From the NCBI GenBank assembly GCA_002386065.1, contig DGES01000106.1:23436-37900 (forward strand): DNA of 14,465 nucleotides, given 5' to 3'. The translations under genes were made by a program, and so were the position numbers. Shown piece after piece: positions 6,753-14,105 of the stretch (positions within the stretch are counted from its first letter, which is position 1; every line of letters begins with the position of its first letter). The DNA comes from Firmicutes bacterium UBA3920. Its GTDB lineage: Bacteria > Bacillota > Clostridia > Caldicoprobacterales > Xylanivirgaceae. The notes under the pieces were generated by a model. The model had not been told where the DNA came from. It saw only the letters and a list, made by a program, of their open reading frames with translations, and searched no databases.

Positions 6753-7566
6753 CTAGTACTTCCCTTACATCACTTACCAAAACAAAAGCATCTTCATCTA
6801 TCTCATTTATTATCTGTTTTAATCTGACAATTTGAAACCTGTTCACCACGCACAAAATAACATCCTTATTAGCCTTTGTATATGCCCCTTTGCCAACAAG
6901 TATAGTTGCTCCTCTATCTAGTTCACTGAGGATCTTATCACATATATCTTCAGCATAATCCGTAATTATAAAAAACGCCTTAGCCGATTTCATCCCCTCT
7001 TGTATGAGATCTATCATCTTAGCCGTTATAAATATACATATAAATGCATATAATGCTTCATCAGGACCAAATACAATAGCTGCTGTAAACACTACCATAA
7101 AATCTATTATGAATAATATAAGTCCCATACTCACTACGGGGAAGGAATCATGTATGAGTTTCGCAAAGAGATCTGTCCCGCCGGTGGTGGCCTTAGCAGA
7201 TAACACAATTCCAAGACCTATACCCATCAATAATCCTCCATAAACCGTTGCAAGGATAGGTGAATCTGTGAGAGAAGGTAATCTTAAAAAATCTGTAAAA
7301 ACAGATAATAATACTGTTGCTACAACCGTCCTTATCCCAAATATTCCTCCTAATTTTTTAGTAGCTAAAAACAGTAGAGGTATATTAATAGCAAGCATTG
7401 TTACACCAACAGGTATGTTAAATAGATAATATATAACCGTTCCTATTCCACTTACTCCACCAGGTGCTATCTTGTGTGGAACCAAAAAACAGACCAAAGA
7501 TATTGCAGTCAGTAATGTTCCTATTACAATCTTTATATAATCTATTATTGTATCTCTTTGTTTCAT
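6739..7566 (-). CDS. YitT-family membrane protein (DUF161 plus DUF2179)
   Basis: This 275-residue membrane protein has an N-terminal half with about five to six hydrophobic segments between residues 9 and 190. The family's glycine-rich elements are present: APGGVSGIGTVIYY near 33, YGGLLMGIGLGIVL near 109 and ATTGGTDLFAKLI near 126. A soluble C-terminal DUF2179-type domain (about 195-275) ends in VLVSDVREVLGEGF. The length and layout match the YitT family of bacterial inner-membrane proteins, whose function is largely unknown. GGAGG lies 6 nt before the ATG. Only 25 nt separate the ATG from the U run of the upstream terminator, leaving no space for a full promoter. Expression probably depends on readthrough or on a promoter within the toxin gene. 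Confidence 0.88.
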   Translation of the reverse strand: MKQRDTIIDYIKIVIGTLLTAISLVCFLVPHKIAPGGVSGIGTVIYYLFNIPVGVTMLAINIPLLFLATKKLGGIFGIRTVVATVLLSVFTDFLRLPSLTDSPILATVYGGLLMGIGLGIVLSAKATTGGTDLFAKLIHDSFPVVSMGLILFIIDFMVVFTAAIVFGPDEALYAFICIFITAKMIDLIQEGMKSAKAFFIITDYAEDICDKILSELDRGATILVGKGAYTKANKDVILCVVNRFQIVRLKQIINEIDEDAFVLVSDVREVLGEGF

Positions 7567-7591
7567 ATTGCGCCTCCTAGTTATTTTAAGT

Positions 7592-7619
7592 AAAAAAGAG
7601 ACTGCACACTACAGTCTCT
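7592..7619 (-). terminator. Rho-independent terminator after endoA
   Basis: On the minus strand AGAGACTG (7619-7612) pairs perfectly with CAGTCTCT (7604-7597) across a 7-nt loop and is followed by five further T residues. It starts 9 nt after the toxin stop codon. Confidence 0.85.
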
Positions 7620-7628
7620 AGCTAGAAT

Positions 7629-7976
7629 TTAAAGATCAATGAGTCCAAAACTTATCATGAGTCCTTCATCGACTTTTTTCATAGTTTCAGGGGATAAAAA
7701 ACCCGCCTTCTCTCTTAGACGTCTCTTATCTATGGTTCTTATCTGTTCAAGAAGTATTACAGAGTCTTTGGGTAGACCATACTCTTTCCCGCTCAACTCT
7801 ATATGGGTTGGAAGCTTTGCTTTATTTATCTGTGATGTGATGGCAGCTATTATCACAGTAGGACTATACTTATTGCCTATATCATTTTGCACAACAAGTA
7901 CAGGCCTTACTCCTCCCTGTTCAGAACCTACCACTGGGCTTAGATCTGCATAATAGATCTCTCCTCGTCTAACCAT
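7629..7976 (-). CDS. ndoA: EndoA (MazF-type) mRNA interferase toxin
   Basis: This 115-residue protein matches the PemK/MazF family along its whole length: VRRGEIYYADLSP at the start, SEQGGVRPVLVVQND (18-32) with R24, AAITSQ with T47, and LLEQIRTIDKRRL. R24 and T47 correspond to the active-site Arg and Thr of Bacillus EndoA. The family cleaves mRNA at short sequences (UACAU in Bacillus) and is held inactive by the antitoxin encoded just upstream. The ATG lies 5 nt after the antitoxin stop, so the pair is coupled. The usual 115-116 residue length and all core residues are intact, so it is probably functional. Confidence 0.93.
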   Translation of the reverse strand: MVRRGEIYYADLSPVVGSEQGGVRPVLVVQNDIGNKYSPTVIIAAITSQINKAKLPTHIELSGKEYGLPKDSVILLEQIRTIDKRRLREKAGFLSPETMKKVDEGLMISFGLIDL

Positions 7977-7981
7977 ATGTC

Positions 7982-8257
7982 TTATTCACACTCCGATAAT
8001 ATGGATTCATATACCTCCAATGTATAATTATCTGTCTTCACTCCTATTTCTGTCCATTCAATATTAATCCTTGCCATCTCTTCATATCCCCTTCGCATTT
8101 TTTCTCTTATCTCTATCCTATGTCGCTCTCGTATATAAAGCTTCATTGCTTCCCTTATGAATTCACTCCTATTTGTTTGCTCCATAGCGACAATTTCATC
8201 TACCTCGCGTAATAAACTATCTGGCAGGCTTACTAATATTTTTTTTAGTTCAGCCAT
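7982..8257 (-). CDS. ndoAI: EndoAI (MazE-type, ribbon-helix-helix) antitoxin
   Basis: This 91-residue protein has an N-terminal ribbon-helix-helix domain (KKILVSLPDSLLREVDEI, then NRSEFIREAMKLYI, residues 5-47). A charged helix and an acidic tail follow, the part that in this family wraps the toxin. It neutralises EndoA and may autoregulate the pair. AGGAGGT precedes the ATG by 9 nt. In many Firmicutes the pair follows alanine racemase. Here it follows nnr directly after a 150-nt gap, so alr has moved or been lost from this position. Confidence 0.9.
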   Translation of the reverse strand: MAELKKILVSLPDSLLREVDEIVAMEQTNRSEFIREAMKLYIRERHRIEIREKMRRGYEEMARINIEWTEIGVKTDNYTLEVYESILSECE

Positions 8258-8364
8258 GGCAGTGGCACCTCCTAAAAAATAGATTATGTATCCAGCCTTT
8301 TCCGTTATTTTTAATTATGTCCAGTTCAAATATTTTTACCACAAATAAGCATCTAAGTTAATTA

Positions 8365-8373
8365 TTCGACAAA
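8365..8373 (-). promoter_or_regulatory. Possible Spo0A box upstream of the toxin-antitoxin pair
   Basis: TTTGTCGAA on the minus strand agrees with the Spo0A box core (TGTCGAA). A degenerate neighbour, TTTTGCGAAA, lies directly upstream. It is in the 150-nt gap between nnr and ndoAI. A 9-mer of this kind can occur by chance, so this is only a candidate. Confidence 0.25.
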
Positions 8374-8407
8374 TTTCGCAAAAGTCCTCTTTGTAAATTT
8401 TGGTATT

Positions 8408-9964
8408 TTAATCTTTATAGTTATATAAACTTTTAAATACATAGGGTATAGTGTCCAATATATCATGGGCAATGACTCCTACCTCCCCTTTATCGTCTGC
8501 AGCCATATCTCCTGCCATACCATGTATAAAACTACCAAGGACTGCTGCATAAAAGGCATCATAACCCTGTGCCATCAAGGATGCCACTATACCTGTAAGC
8601 ACATCACCGCTACCGCCTGTTGCCATACCTGAATTTCCAGTTGTATTTATATATACTCTACCATCACTATTTGCTATAACGCTAGTAGCACCCTTTAAGA
8701 GTACCACTGCGCCTATATCTTTACTCAAACTTAAAGCAACCTCAACTGGATTCTCCATGACATACTCAATTGGCCTATTGATAAGCCTTGCCATCTCACC
8801 AGGGTGAGGTGTAAGTACTATAGGGGCATCATACCTACTTAGTACATGAACATCGTTGGATATATTATTTAATCCATCAGCATCTATTACTATGGATATA
8901 TCAATCTCACTCAAAATATGCATTATAAGGTCAAAAAGATCTTCTCCAGTCCCCATACCTGGTCCTAATGCCAATACATCTTTATCCTCTAGGAATCTAA
9001 CTATCTCTACTGCTGCATCCTTGCTAAAATGTCCAGTCCCATCATCAGATAGAGGATAGGTCATAACCTCAGTAAGTTTATTTGCCATTATAGGCTGTAT
9101 ACCTTGTGGAACTCCTAATGTAACAAGCCCTGAACCTGAACGCTGTGCAGCCATACTTGTCAAATATGCAGCACCTGTAAAACCTGTAGACCCTGCAAGT
9201 ACTCCTACTCTACCAAATGTACCCTTATGAGAGTATTGGGGCCTATACTTCAAAAAGTTTGCTGCTTCTGTTTTGTCTAATGTAAAAGTTGATATACCAA
9301 TAGCCTCAGCACTATCGTCTGGTAAACTTATGGGAACAACATGTAACTTACCGGTATATGTTCTTCCAGGATACAAAAGATGTCCCTGCTTTGGATAGCC
9401 AAATGTCACAGTATGGGAAGCCTTTATTGCACAGCCCATATATCTCCCTGTGGAACCATCTATCCCCGATGGTATATCAATGGCTACAACTGGCAAAAAA
9501 TATCTACCTACTGTTTCTATCACATACTTTGAAATTCCCCTCACATTCTGGGATAGACCTGTGCCAAAGAGGGCATCTATTATAATATCCCCATGTTTTA
9601 GACTATTTTCCAAATGAACAATATCAGCCTTTTCAAGAATATAATTCATCGGAATAGAAAGTTTTTCAGCACATTGTAGATTTATCTTAGCATCTCCCTT
9701 TGATTTATCTGGAGGAAATGTCAAAAATACTTCAACACAAGCACCAGACAGATAAAGATGCCGTGCGATTGCAAGTCCATCTCCGCCATTGTTCCCTCCA
9801 CCCACTAACACTATAACATTCTTTTTATATATATCATATTCATCCATTATAACTTCTACTGCTCTTATGGCGGCATTTTCCATGAGAACAATCCCTGGAA
9901 TATCATATTCCTCAATTGCCCTCTTATCTATACAACCCATCTCTTTTGCTGTTACCACATACAT
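8408..9964 (-). CDS. nnr: Bifunctional NAD(P)H-hydrate repair enzyme (epimerase plus ADP-dependent dehydratase)
   Basis: This 518-residue two-domain protein has an N-terminal YjeF_N epimerase domain (about 1-215) with VGGGNNGGDGLAIARHL (54-70) and AIDIPSGIDG with D163. The C-terminal ribokinase-like dehydratase domain (about 225-518) has DADGLN (361-366), LTPHPGEMARL (384-394) and GGSGDVLTG (450-458), with D454 as the expected catalytic base. It repairs damaged hydrated NADH and NADPH in the cytoplasm. The ATG is 3 nt after the acpS stop, with an AGGTGA site inside the acpS end. This acpS-nnr order is common in Clostridia. Both domains appear complete. Confidence 0.95.
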   Translation of the reverse strand: MYVVTAKEMGCIDKRAIEEYDIPGIVLMENAAIRAVEVIMDEYDIYKKNVIVLVGGGNNGGDGLAIARHLYLSGACVEVFLTFPPDKSKGDAKINLQCAEKLSIPMNYILEKADIVHLENSLKHGDIIIDALFGTGLSQNVRGISKYVIETVGRYFLPVVAIDIPSGIDGSTGRYMGCAIKASHTVTFGYPKQGHLLYPGRTYTGKLHVVPISLPDDSAEAIGISTFTLDKTEAANFLKYRPQYSHKGTFGRVGVLAGSTGFTGAAYLTSMAAQRSGSGLVTLGVPQGIQPIMANKLTEVMTYPLSDDGTGHFSKDAAVEIVRFLEDKDVLALGPGMGTGEDLFDLIMHILSEIDISIVIDADGLNNISNDVHVLSRYDAPIVLTPHPGEMARLINRPIEYVMENPVEVALSLSKDIGAVVLLKGATSVIANSDGRVYINTTGNSGMATGGSGDVLTGIVASLMAQGYDAFYAAVLGSFIHGMAGDMAADDKGEVGVIAHDILDTIPYVFKSLYNYKD

Positions 9965-9967
9965 ATA

Positions 9968-10339
9968 TCAGTCACCTTCTATTATAACTTGTGATATAGC
10001 ATAGAGCCTACTATGGGATATGCTTATATGTATTTTCTTACCTCCCATTGAAGTGAAAATACTCCTTGCATCCCCATACAATTTCATATACGGCTTACCC
10101 ACATTATACCTCAAAACTTCCATGTCATGCCAGCCTATTTTACCTATACCCGTTCCCAAAGCCTTAGACATGGCCTCTTTTGCAGCAAAACTTCCTGCTA
10201 TCGTTGAAGGATTATAACCCCTAGATGCAAAATATTGTATCTCCTTCTCTGTAAATATCCTCCTTAAAAATAAAGTCCTATTGAGGGCCTTCTCTATACG
10301 CTCTATCTCTATCAAGTCAACCCCAATACCAATTATCAA
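9968..10339 (-). CDS. acpS: Holo-[acyl-carrier-protein] synthase
   Basis: This 123-residue protein has the AcpS signatures IGIGVDLIEIERI with D8 and SFAAKEAMSKALG with E55, the Mg-binding acidic residues. HISISHS follows near the C-terminus. It transfers 4'-phosphopantetheine from CoA to acyl carrier protein for fatty acid synthesis. The start is a TTG at 10339. The family's conserved N-terminus begins there, and a GAGGTG site lies 7 nt upstream, overlapping the last codons of the CheX-like gene. The gene sits 4 nt after that stop and 3 nt before nnr, so all three are in one operon. The TTG start may keep expression modest. Confidence 0.95.
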   Translation of the reverse strand: MIIGIGVDLIEIERIEKALNRTLFLRRIFTEKEIQYFASRGYNPSTIAGSFAAKEAMSKALGTGIGKIGWHDMEVLRYNVGKPYMKLYGDARSIFTSMGGKKIHISISHSRLYAISQVIIEGD

Positions 10340-10343
10340 CTAC

Positions 10344-10808
10344 CTACACCTCTTCTGCAGATATACCAATCTCTATATCACCAAAGTCACCGATATTTGC
10401 CGGAATACATATTGTCTTAAATTTGTTGCTTACCTCCACCCTCTCACCTGTCAATATGGTAGGAGGGGTTATCTCTATGGACATCCCCCTATTATAAAAA
10501 GTAGAGCAAGTATTGCCCATTATCATATTCCCAAGCTCTCCTATGGCACTCTTTGCCATATCATCCATCTCCTCTACGGGCATACCTCCCATCATATGAG
10601 AAGCTATTGCCTTAGCCGTATCTTCTTTCATTGAAAGTATGGCCTGACCGCGCACTTTTCCTGTCATGCCAATTAGTATTAAAATATTATGTGCTGCATA
10701 GGATGAGTCCCTTACATATACATTGCCAAATTCTATATCTACACCACATATAGAACTTACAACTGTCCTCGTTGCTTCTAGAAATGGATTTATATATTCT
10801 GCCTTCAT
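10344..10808 (-). CDS. cheX: CheX-like chemotaxis phosphatase
   Basis: This 154-residue protein has the CheC/CheX/FliY phosphatase fold signature. The sequence SAIGELGNMIMGN carries the paired catalytic residues E91 and N94 (ExxN). A second turn, MGGMPVEEM, precedes it, and ILIGMTGKVRGQAILSM lies near 43-60. CheX removes the phosphate from CheY-P. It has a single ExxN helix, as in CheX rather than the two of CheC. GGAGGT lies 8 nt before the ATG. It leads an operon with acpS and nnr, away from any flagellar gene here, so a role in a non-chemotactic response-regulator circuit is possible. Confidence 0.85.
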   Translation of the reverse strand: MKAEYINPFLEATRTVVSSICGVDIEFGNVYVRDSSYAAHNILILIGMTGKVRGQAILSMKEDTAKAIASHMMGGMPVEEMDDMAKSAIGELGNMIMGNTCSTFYNRGMSIEITPPTILTGERVEVSNKFKTICIPANIGDFGDIEIGISAEEV

Positions 10809-10878
10809 CTATCAAGACCTCCACTTTAATTTGAATTTTTCATGGTTAGTTGCCTCAAAACCCTAAAATTCTTTTACC

Positions 10879-10905
10879 ATTATAATTTTTGACAAACTAA
10901 GACAA
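10879..10905 (-). promoter_or_regulatory. Putative promoter for cheX-acpS-nnr
   Basis: On the minus strand a perfect TATAAT (10884-10879) is preceded by TTGTCT (10905-10900), but the spacer is only 15 nt. It overlaps the divergent aroC promoter candidate. Confidence 0.35.
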
Positions 10906-10919
10906 TATAAGACTATATA
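10889..10919 (+). promoter_or_regulatory. Putative promoter for aroC
   Basis: A perfect TTGACA (10889-10894) precedes TATATA (10914-10919), with a long 19-nt spacer. A 17-nt spacer gives the poorer ACTATA. About 140 nt of leader would follow before aroC. I see no T-box or riboswitch structure in that leader. Confidence 0.4.
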
Positions 10920-11065
10920 AATTTATTTTACTATATCTAACACCAATATAGCAAGACTAAAAGTGAAAAACTTTGCTAAAAAAAACAAAACTAAAATAAA
11001 ACGTGATAGACAGTTATGAAAACTGATGATATTATATCAATAATAGAAAATCTTAGGAGGTAAAT

Positions 11066-12166
11066 ATGTCTGGTTCAATACTTGGGAAAAATTTTACAAT
11101 AGCTACTTGGGGAGAGTCCCATGGAAAGGCCCTTGGAGTTGTAATAGATGGCTGCCCAGCCGGTATACCCCTATCTTCGCAGCTTATACAAACTGAACTA
11201 GATAGACGAAAACCAGGAAGTCATGCCATATATACACAGAGACAAGAAGAAGATAAAGTAGAGATATTATCAGGGGTATTCAATGGAATGACTACAGGTA
11301 CACCTATTTCACTCATTATATACAATAAAGATAGACGTTCCCATGATTATGACAATATAAAAGATGTATATAGACCCGGACACGCCGATTTTACATATGA
11401 TGAAAAATATGGTTTCCGAGATTATAGAGGTGGGGGACGTTCATCTGGAAGAGAAACTGTCTCTAGGGTAGCCGCCGGCGCCATTGCCAAAAATATTCTT
11501 GCTGAATTTGGCATAGAAGTATTAGCATATACATACTCCATAGGGGATATAAATATAGATAGGGAAAATTTTGATACCAGTATAATCTATGAAAATAGCG
11601 TACGTATGCCTGATAAGATAGCCGCCGCTAATGCAGAAGATCTAATAAAGTCCATCAAGGCCAAAGGCGATTCAATAGGAGGAATAATAGAATGTACGGT
11701 TGATGGATTGCCAACTGGTATCGGTGAACCTGTATTTGACAAGTTAGAAGCTGTAATTTCTCAAGCAGTTATGTCCATTGGAGCTGCGCGAAGTATAGAA
11801 TTTGGTATGGGGACTGCCCTCTCACATATGAAAGGTAGTCAAGCAAACGATCAATACATTATAGATAATAATGGTAAAATAGAAAAACTTACAAATCATT
11901 CTGGTGGTATCGCCGGAGGAATAAGTGATGGAAGTCCATTGAGCTTTAAGGTAGCCTTTAAACCTACCCCTTCAATATCCCTTCCGCAAAAAACGGTCAC
12001 AAATGATATGAAAAATACTGTCCTGGAAATACGTGGTAGACATGATCCTTCAATAGTCCCTAGAGCTGTTCCTGTAGTTGAAGCAATGACAGCTATCGCT
12101 CTAGTTGATCTTCTATTTCAAAGAATTCTATCCAACATAGAATTCTTGAAAAAAGCACTTTTATAA
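11066..12166 (+). CDS. aroC: Chorismate synthase
   Basis: This 366-residue protein has the chorismate synthase signatures: WGESHGKALGVVIDGCPAG (15-33), YRPGHADFTYDEKYG (102-116), DYRGGGRSSGRETVSRVAAG (119-138) and RGRHDPSIVPRAVPVVEAM in the C-terminal part. It converts 5-enolpyruvylshikimate 3-phosphate to chorismate using reduced FMN, the last step of the shikimate pathway in the cytoplasm. AGGAGGT lies 5 nt before the ATG. It stands alone, with no other shikimate gene in the window. It is the only complete plus-strand gene here. The extreme 3' end encodes a perfect RNA hairpin (12121-12147). Confidence 0.97.
   Translation: MSGSILGKNFTIATWGESHGKALGVVIDGCPAGIPLSSQLIQTELDRRKPGSHAIYTQRQEEDKVEILSGVFNGMTTGTPISLIIYNKDRRSHDYDNIKDVYRPGHADFTYDEKYGFRDYRGGGRSSGRETVSRVAAGAIAKNILAEFGIEVLAYTYSIGDINIDRENFDTSIIYENSVRMPDKIAAANAEDLIKSIKAKGDSIGGIIECTVDGLPTGIGEPVFDKLEAVISQAVMSIGAARSIEFGMGTALSHMKGSQANDQYIIDNNGKIEKLTNHSGGIAGGISDGSPLSFKVAFKPTPSISLPQKTVTNDMKNTVLEIRGRHDPSIVPRAVPVVEAMTAIALVDLLFQRILSNIEFLKKALL
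12121..12147 (+). repeat. Inverted repeat inside the 3' end of aroC
   Basis: AAGAATTCTAT (12121-12131) is followed after 5 nt by its exact reverse complement (12137-12147). The 11-bp stem lies within the last 16 codons of aroC. No U run follows, so it is not a standard terminator. Confidence 0.6.
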
Positions 12167-12170
12167 CTGC

Positions 12171-12215
12171 TATAACATAAAAATAAAATCTACTCATCTA
12201 TATTTTTATGTTATA
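12171..12215 (+). terminator. Probable terminator after aroC
   Basis: A 15-bp perfect AT-rich stem (12171-12185 with 12201-12215) has a 15-nt loop. The 3' arm contains TTTTT. It starts 4 nt after the aroC stop. The AT content makes it weaker than a typical intrinsic terminator. Confidence 0.5.
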
Positions 12216-12224
12216 TAAAGACAA

Positions 12225-12264
12225 TTACGATAATATGCTGGATGCATCCAGCATATTATCGTAA
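12225..12264. terminator. 40-bp perfect palindrome, probable bidirectional terminator
   Basis: Bases 12225-12244 are the exact reverse complement of 12245-12264, with a GC-containing centre (GCTGGATG/CATCCAGC). It lies between convergent aroC and the peptidoglycan-binding gene and 10 nt beyond the latter's stop. Flanking U runs are poor on both strands. Confidence 0.6.
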
Positions 12265-12274
12265 ATTTCCATAG

Positions 12275-12520
12275 TTATGGATATATCAAATCCAAAACTG
12301 CATAAGTTTTAGGTCCTACAATTCCATCGGGAACTAGTCCATTATCCATCTGAAACTGCATAACCGCCATTTGAGTCAACGGCCCAAATATACCATCTAT
12401 TGGCCCTGGATCATAGCCAATGCTAAGCAAAATTCTCTGTAACATCTCTACCTCTGGCCCAACTGAGCCCACTGCAAGAAGTGGCCTATCTTCATATAGA
12501 ATATCGCCCATAGACTTCAC
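12275..12520 (-). CDS. Single-domain peptidoglycan-binding protein (PG_binding_1)
   Basis: This 81-residue protein is essentially one PG_binding_1 repeat. It contains VEMLQRILLSIGYDPG (24-39), DGIFGPLTQMAVMQFQ (42-57), and NGLVPDGIVGPKTYAVL (60-76). These domains bind peptidoglycan and are normally fused to lytic enzymes. No enzyme domain and no signal peptide are present here. The start given is a GTG. An ATG three codons in (12511) has a GGTGA site 5 nt upstream and is as likely, giving 78 residues. It follows the glycosyltransferase gene and is separated from it by an inverted repeat. How it would reach the wall is unclear. An intracellular or sporulation-compartment role is possible. Confidence 0.8.
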   Translation of the reverse strand: MKSMGDILYEDRPLLAVGSVGPEVEMLQRILLSIGYDPGPIDGIFGPLTQMAVMQFQMDNGLVPDGIVGPKTYAVLDLIYP

Positions 12521-12536
12521 CAGCTTTCCACATGAA

Positions 12537-12564
12537 TATTATCCATTATATATTATGGATAATA
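12537..12564 (-). terminator. Inverted repeat after the glycosyltransferase gene, possible terminator
   Basis: TATTATCCAT (12537-12546) and ATGGATAATA (12555-12564) form a 10-bp stem with an 8-nt loop, 11 nt past the stop of the glycosyltransferase gene. There is no strong U run, so an operator for the gene at 12275-12520 is an alternative. Confidence 0.4.
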
Positions 12565-12575
12565 AGAAAGTCTGG

Positions 12576-13685
12576 TTACTCATTTATCATATTTATTATA
12601 AAGTTTCCCAAATTTACTGTTGAATGTGGTTTGCCTATCTCTCTCATAGCCTTCTTTATAATGTCTACCCTCCACTTTGAATTCAAAAATTGATATACGG
12701 CCTCATCTATGGGATAGGTTTCACTTGTATACATTGCTACCCCATTGTTTACAAGAAACTCTACATTCCGTTCTTCTTGTCCAGGTATAGGATGGGATAA
12801 TATCATAGGTATTTCCTTTGCCAATGCCTCCGACGATGTAAGTCCGCCTGGTTTCGTTACAATACAGTCAGATGCATCCATAAGTACATCTATATTGTTT
12901 ACAAATCCAAAATTATATATAGTCTTTTTTATTTCCATATTATCTATCTGTTCCCTTAAGGTTTTATTATTCCCACATACTGAAATTATCTGAAAATCCA
13001 TATTCATTCTATTCAATCTCATTATGTTCTCCTTGACATTGCCATATCCCATACTACCACTCATCACAAGTATAGTTGTCTTATCTTCTATATTTAACAA
13101 ATGCCTTGCCTCTGTATGTTCCAGCTTTCTAGCAAATTTCCTGTGAATGGGTATACCCATAGGAAGTAGTTTAGAGCTATCTATACCCTTCTTCATAGCT
13201 TGATAATGTAATTGAGTACTAGCTGTAACATAATAGTCTATATCTGTCTCCTCCCAAAAAGGGTGAACAGTAAAATCCGTAATTATACCTATGGTCTTAT
13301 AATACATGCCTTTCTTCCTGATTTGAGTTATTATCTGGGCAGGAAACACATGAGTACATACTATAACATCAGGGTTATAATCTAAAAGCAAATCATCAAG
13401 TTTCTTAGATAAAATAGAATTAGTGAGCTTGACCATAGAAAACTCACTACGATCTTCCTTTTCTTCTTTATCTGCAAGCCGATAGAACTTGCCATACACT
13501 GCAGGTGTAAATTTAGTTGATATAAGATATCCCTTTGCAATAGATTCACTTAAAATAGGATTTATATACTCAAAAGTATCTACCAACTTACAATCTATAC
13601 CTTTATCCTCCAAATACTCTATTAATACATTCGCAGCCTGATGATGTCCATAACCGGCAGTTACCGAAAGAACCAGTACTTTCAT
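12576..13685 (-). CDS. UgtP/MGDG-synthase-like diacylglycerol glycosyltransferase
   Basis: This 369-residue protein is a GT28-family lipid glycosyltransferase. The N-terminal MGDG-synthase domain opens with SVTAGYGHHQAA (7-18) and carries ITDFTVHPFW (135-144). The C-terminal donor-binding domain has SGSMGYGN (209-216), TKPGGLTSSEAL (277-288) and HPIPGQEERN (298-307). The family adds glucose or galactose from a UDP-sugar to diacylglycerol on the inner face of the membrane, making glycolipids and teichoic acid anchors. I chose the ATG at 13685, because the in-frame ATG at 13703 overlaps the GGAGG ribosome binding site itself. UgtP is the closest named relative, but acceptor and donor are not shown by the sequence. 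Confidence 0.88.
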   Translation of the reverse strand: MKVLVLSVTAGYGHHQAANVLIEYLEDKGIDCKLVDTFEYINPILSESIAKGYLISTKFTPAVYGKFYRLADKEEKEDRSEFSMVKLTNSILSKKLDDLLLDYNPDVIVCTHVFPAQIITQIRKKGMYYKTIGIITDFTVHPFWEETDIDYYVTASTQLHYQAMKKGIDSSKLLPMGIPIHRKFARKLEHTEARHLLNIEDKTTILVMSGSMGYGNVKENIMRLNRMNMDFQIISVCGNNKTLREQIDNMEIKKTIYNFGFVNNIDVLMDASDCIVTKPGGLTSSEALAKEIPMILSHPIPGQEERNVEFLVNNGVAMYTSETYPIDEAVYQFLNSKWRVDIIKKAMREIGKPHSTVNLGNFIINMINE

Positions 13686-13703
13686 ATTATATTCATCCTC
13701 CAT

Positions 13704-14057
13704 TTGTGTCTTTTGTAAACATTAGTCTAAAACAAAGTTTTTATAACTTTAAACTATCTCTCTATTACTAACACTTACCGTACTATAGTAAAAAAATTTA
13801 TTTAGCTTTTAAACTATATTTCATTACTGAACTTACTTTAGTTTGAATTATGTAAAGACAACATAATCTTCATAACCCATAAAGGTCATATTGGTCTATA
13901 CTTTTTAGATTATAAAGAATAAAGCTGATGTATTTAAAAAATTTGTAAAGATATTAAAATTTACATCTACTCATTTTTGTCATAGTCCTCTATCTAACAC
14001 ATCTATAATATATATCTATATTATATTAAAATAGACTACAAACAGGCAATTTATTGC
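13704..14057. other. AT-rich spacer with no gene seen
   Basis: This stretch, about 350 nt long, has frequent stops in all frames and no supported gene. It should hold the promoter of the glycosyltransferase gene, but I could not pick a convincing one. An AT-only hairpin (ATAATATA, loop TATC, 14005-14024) and the 10-bp palindrome TACTATAGTA (about 13791-13800) are visible. Neither has a clear role. Confidence 0.6.
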
Positions 14058-14090
14058 AAAAAGGGATTACCTATAAACAGGTAACCCCCC
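14058..14090 (-). terminator. Rho-independent terminator of the small hydrophobic gene
   Basis: On the minus strand GGGGTTACCT pairs with AGGTAATCCC (one G-U pair) across a 6-nt loop and is followed by TTTTT. It starts about 16 nt past the stop of the 59-residue gene, which supports that gene being real. Confidence 0.85.
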
Positions 14091-14105
14091 TTTATCAAAG
14101 TTTTA

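Noticed and set aside
10281..10634. 117-codon + strand frame opposite acpS and cheX
   Set aside because: It spans the junction of two well-supported minus-strand genes and has no family resemblance.
10920..11065. T-box or riboswitch in the aroC leader
   Set aside because: The leader of about 140 nt is A-rich and lacks a recognisable T-box motif, antiterminator or terminator hairpin.
13686..13703. Upstream ATG for the glycosyltransferase
   Set aside because: That ATG overlaps the GGAGG motif itself. The next in-frame ATG begins the conserved N-terminal strand directly.
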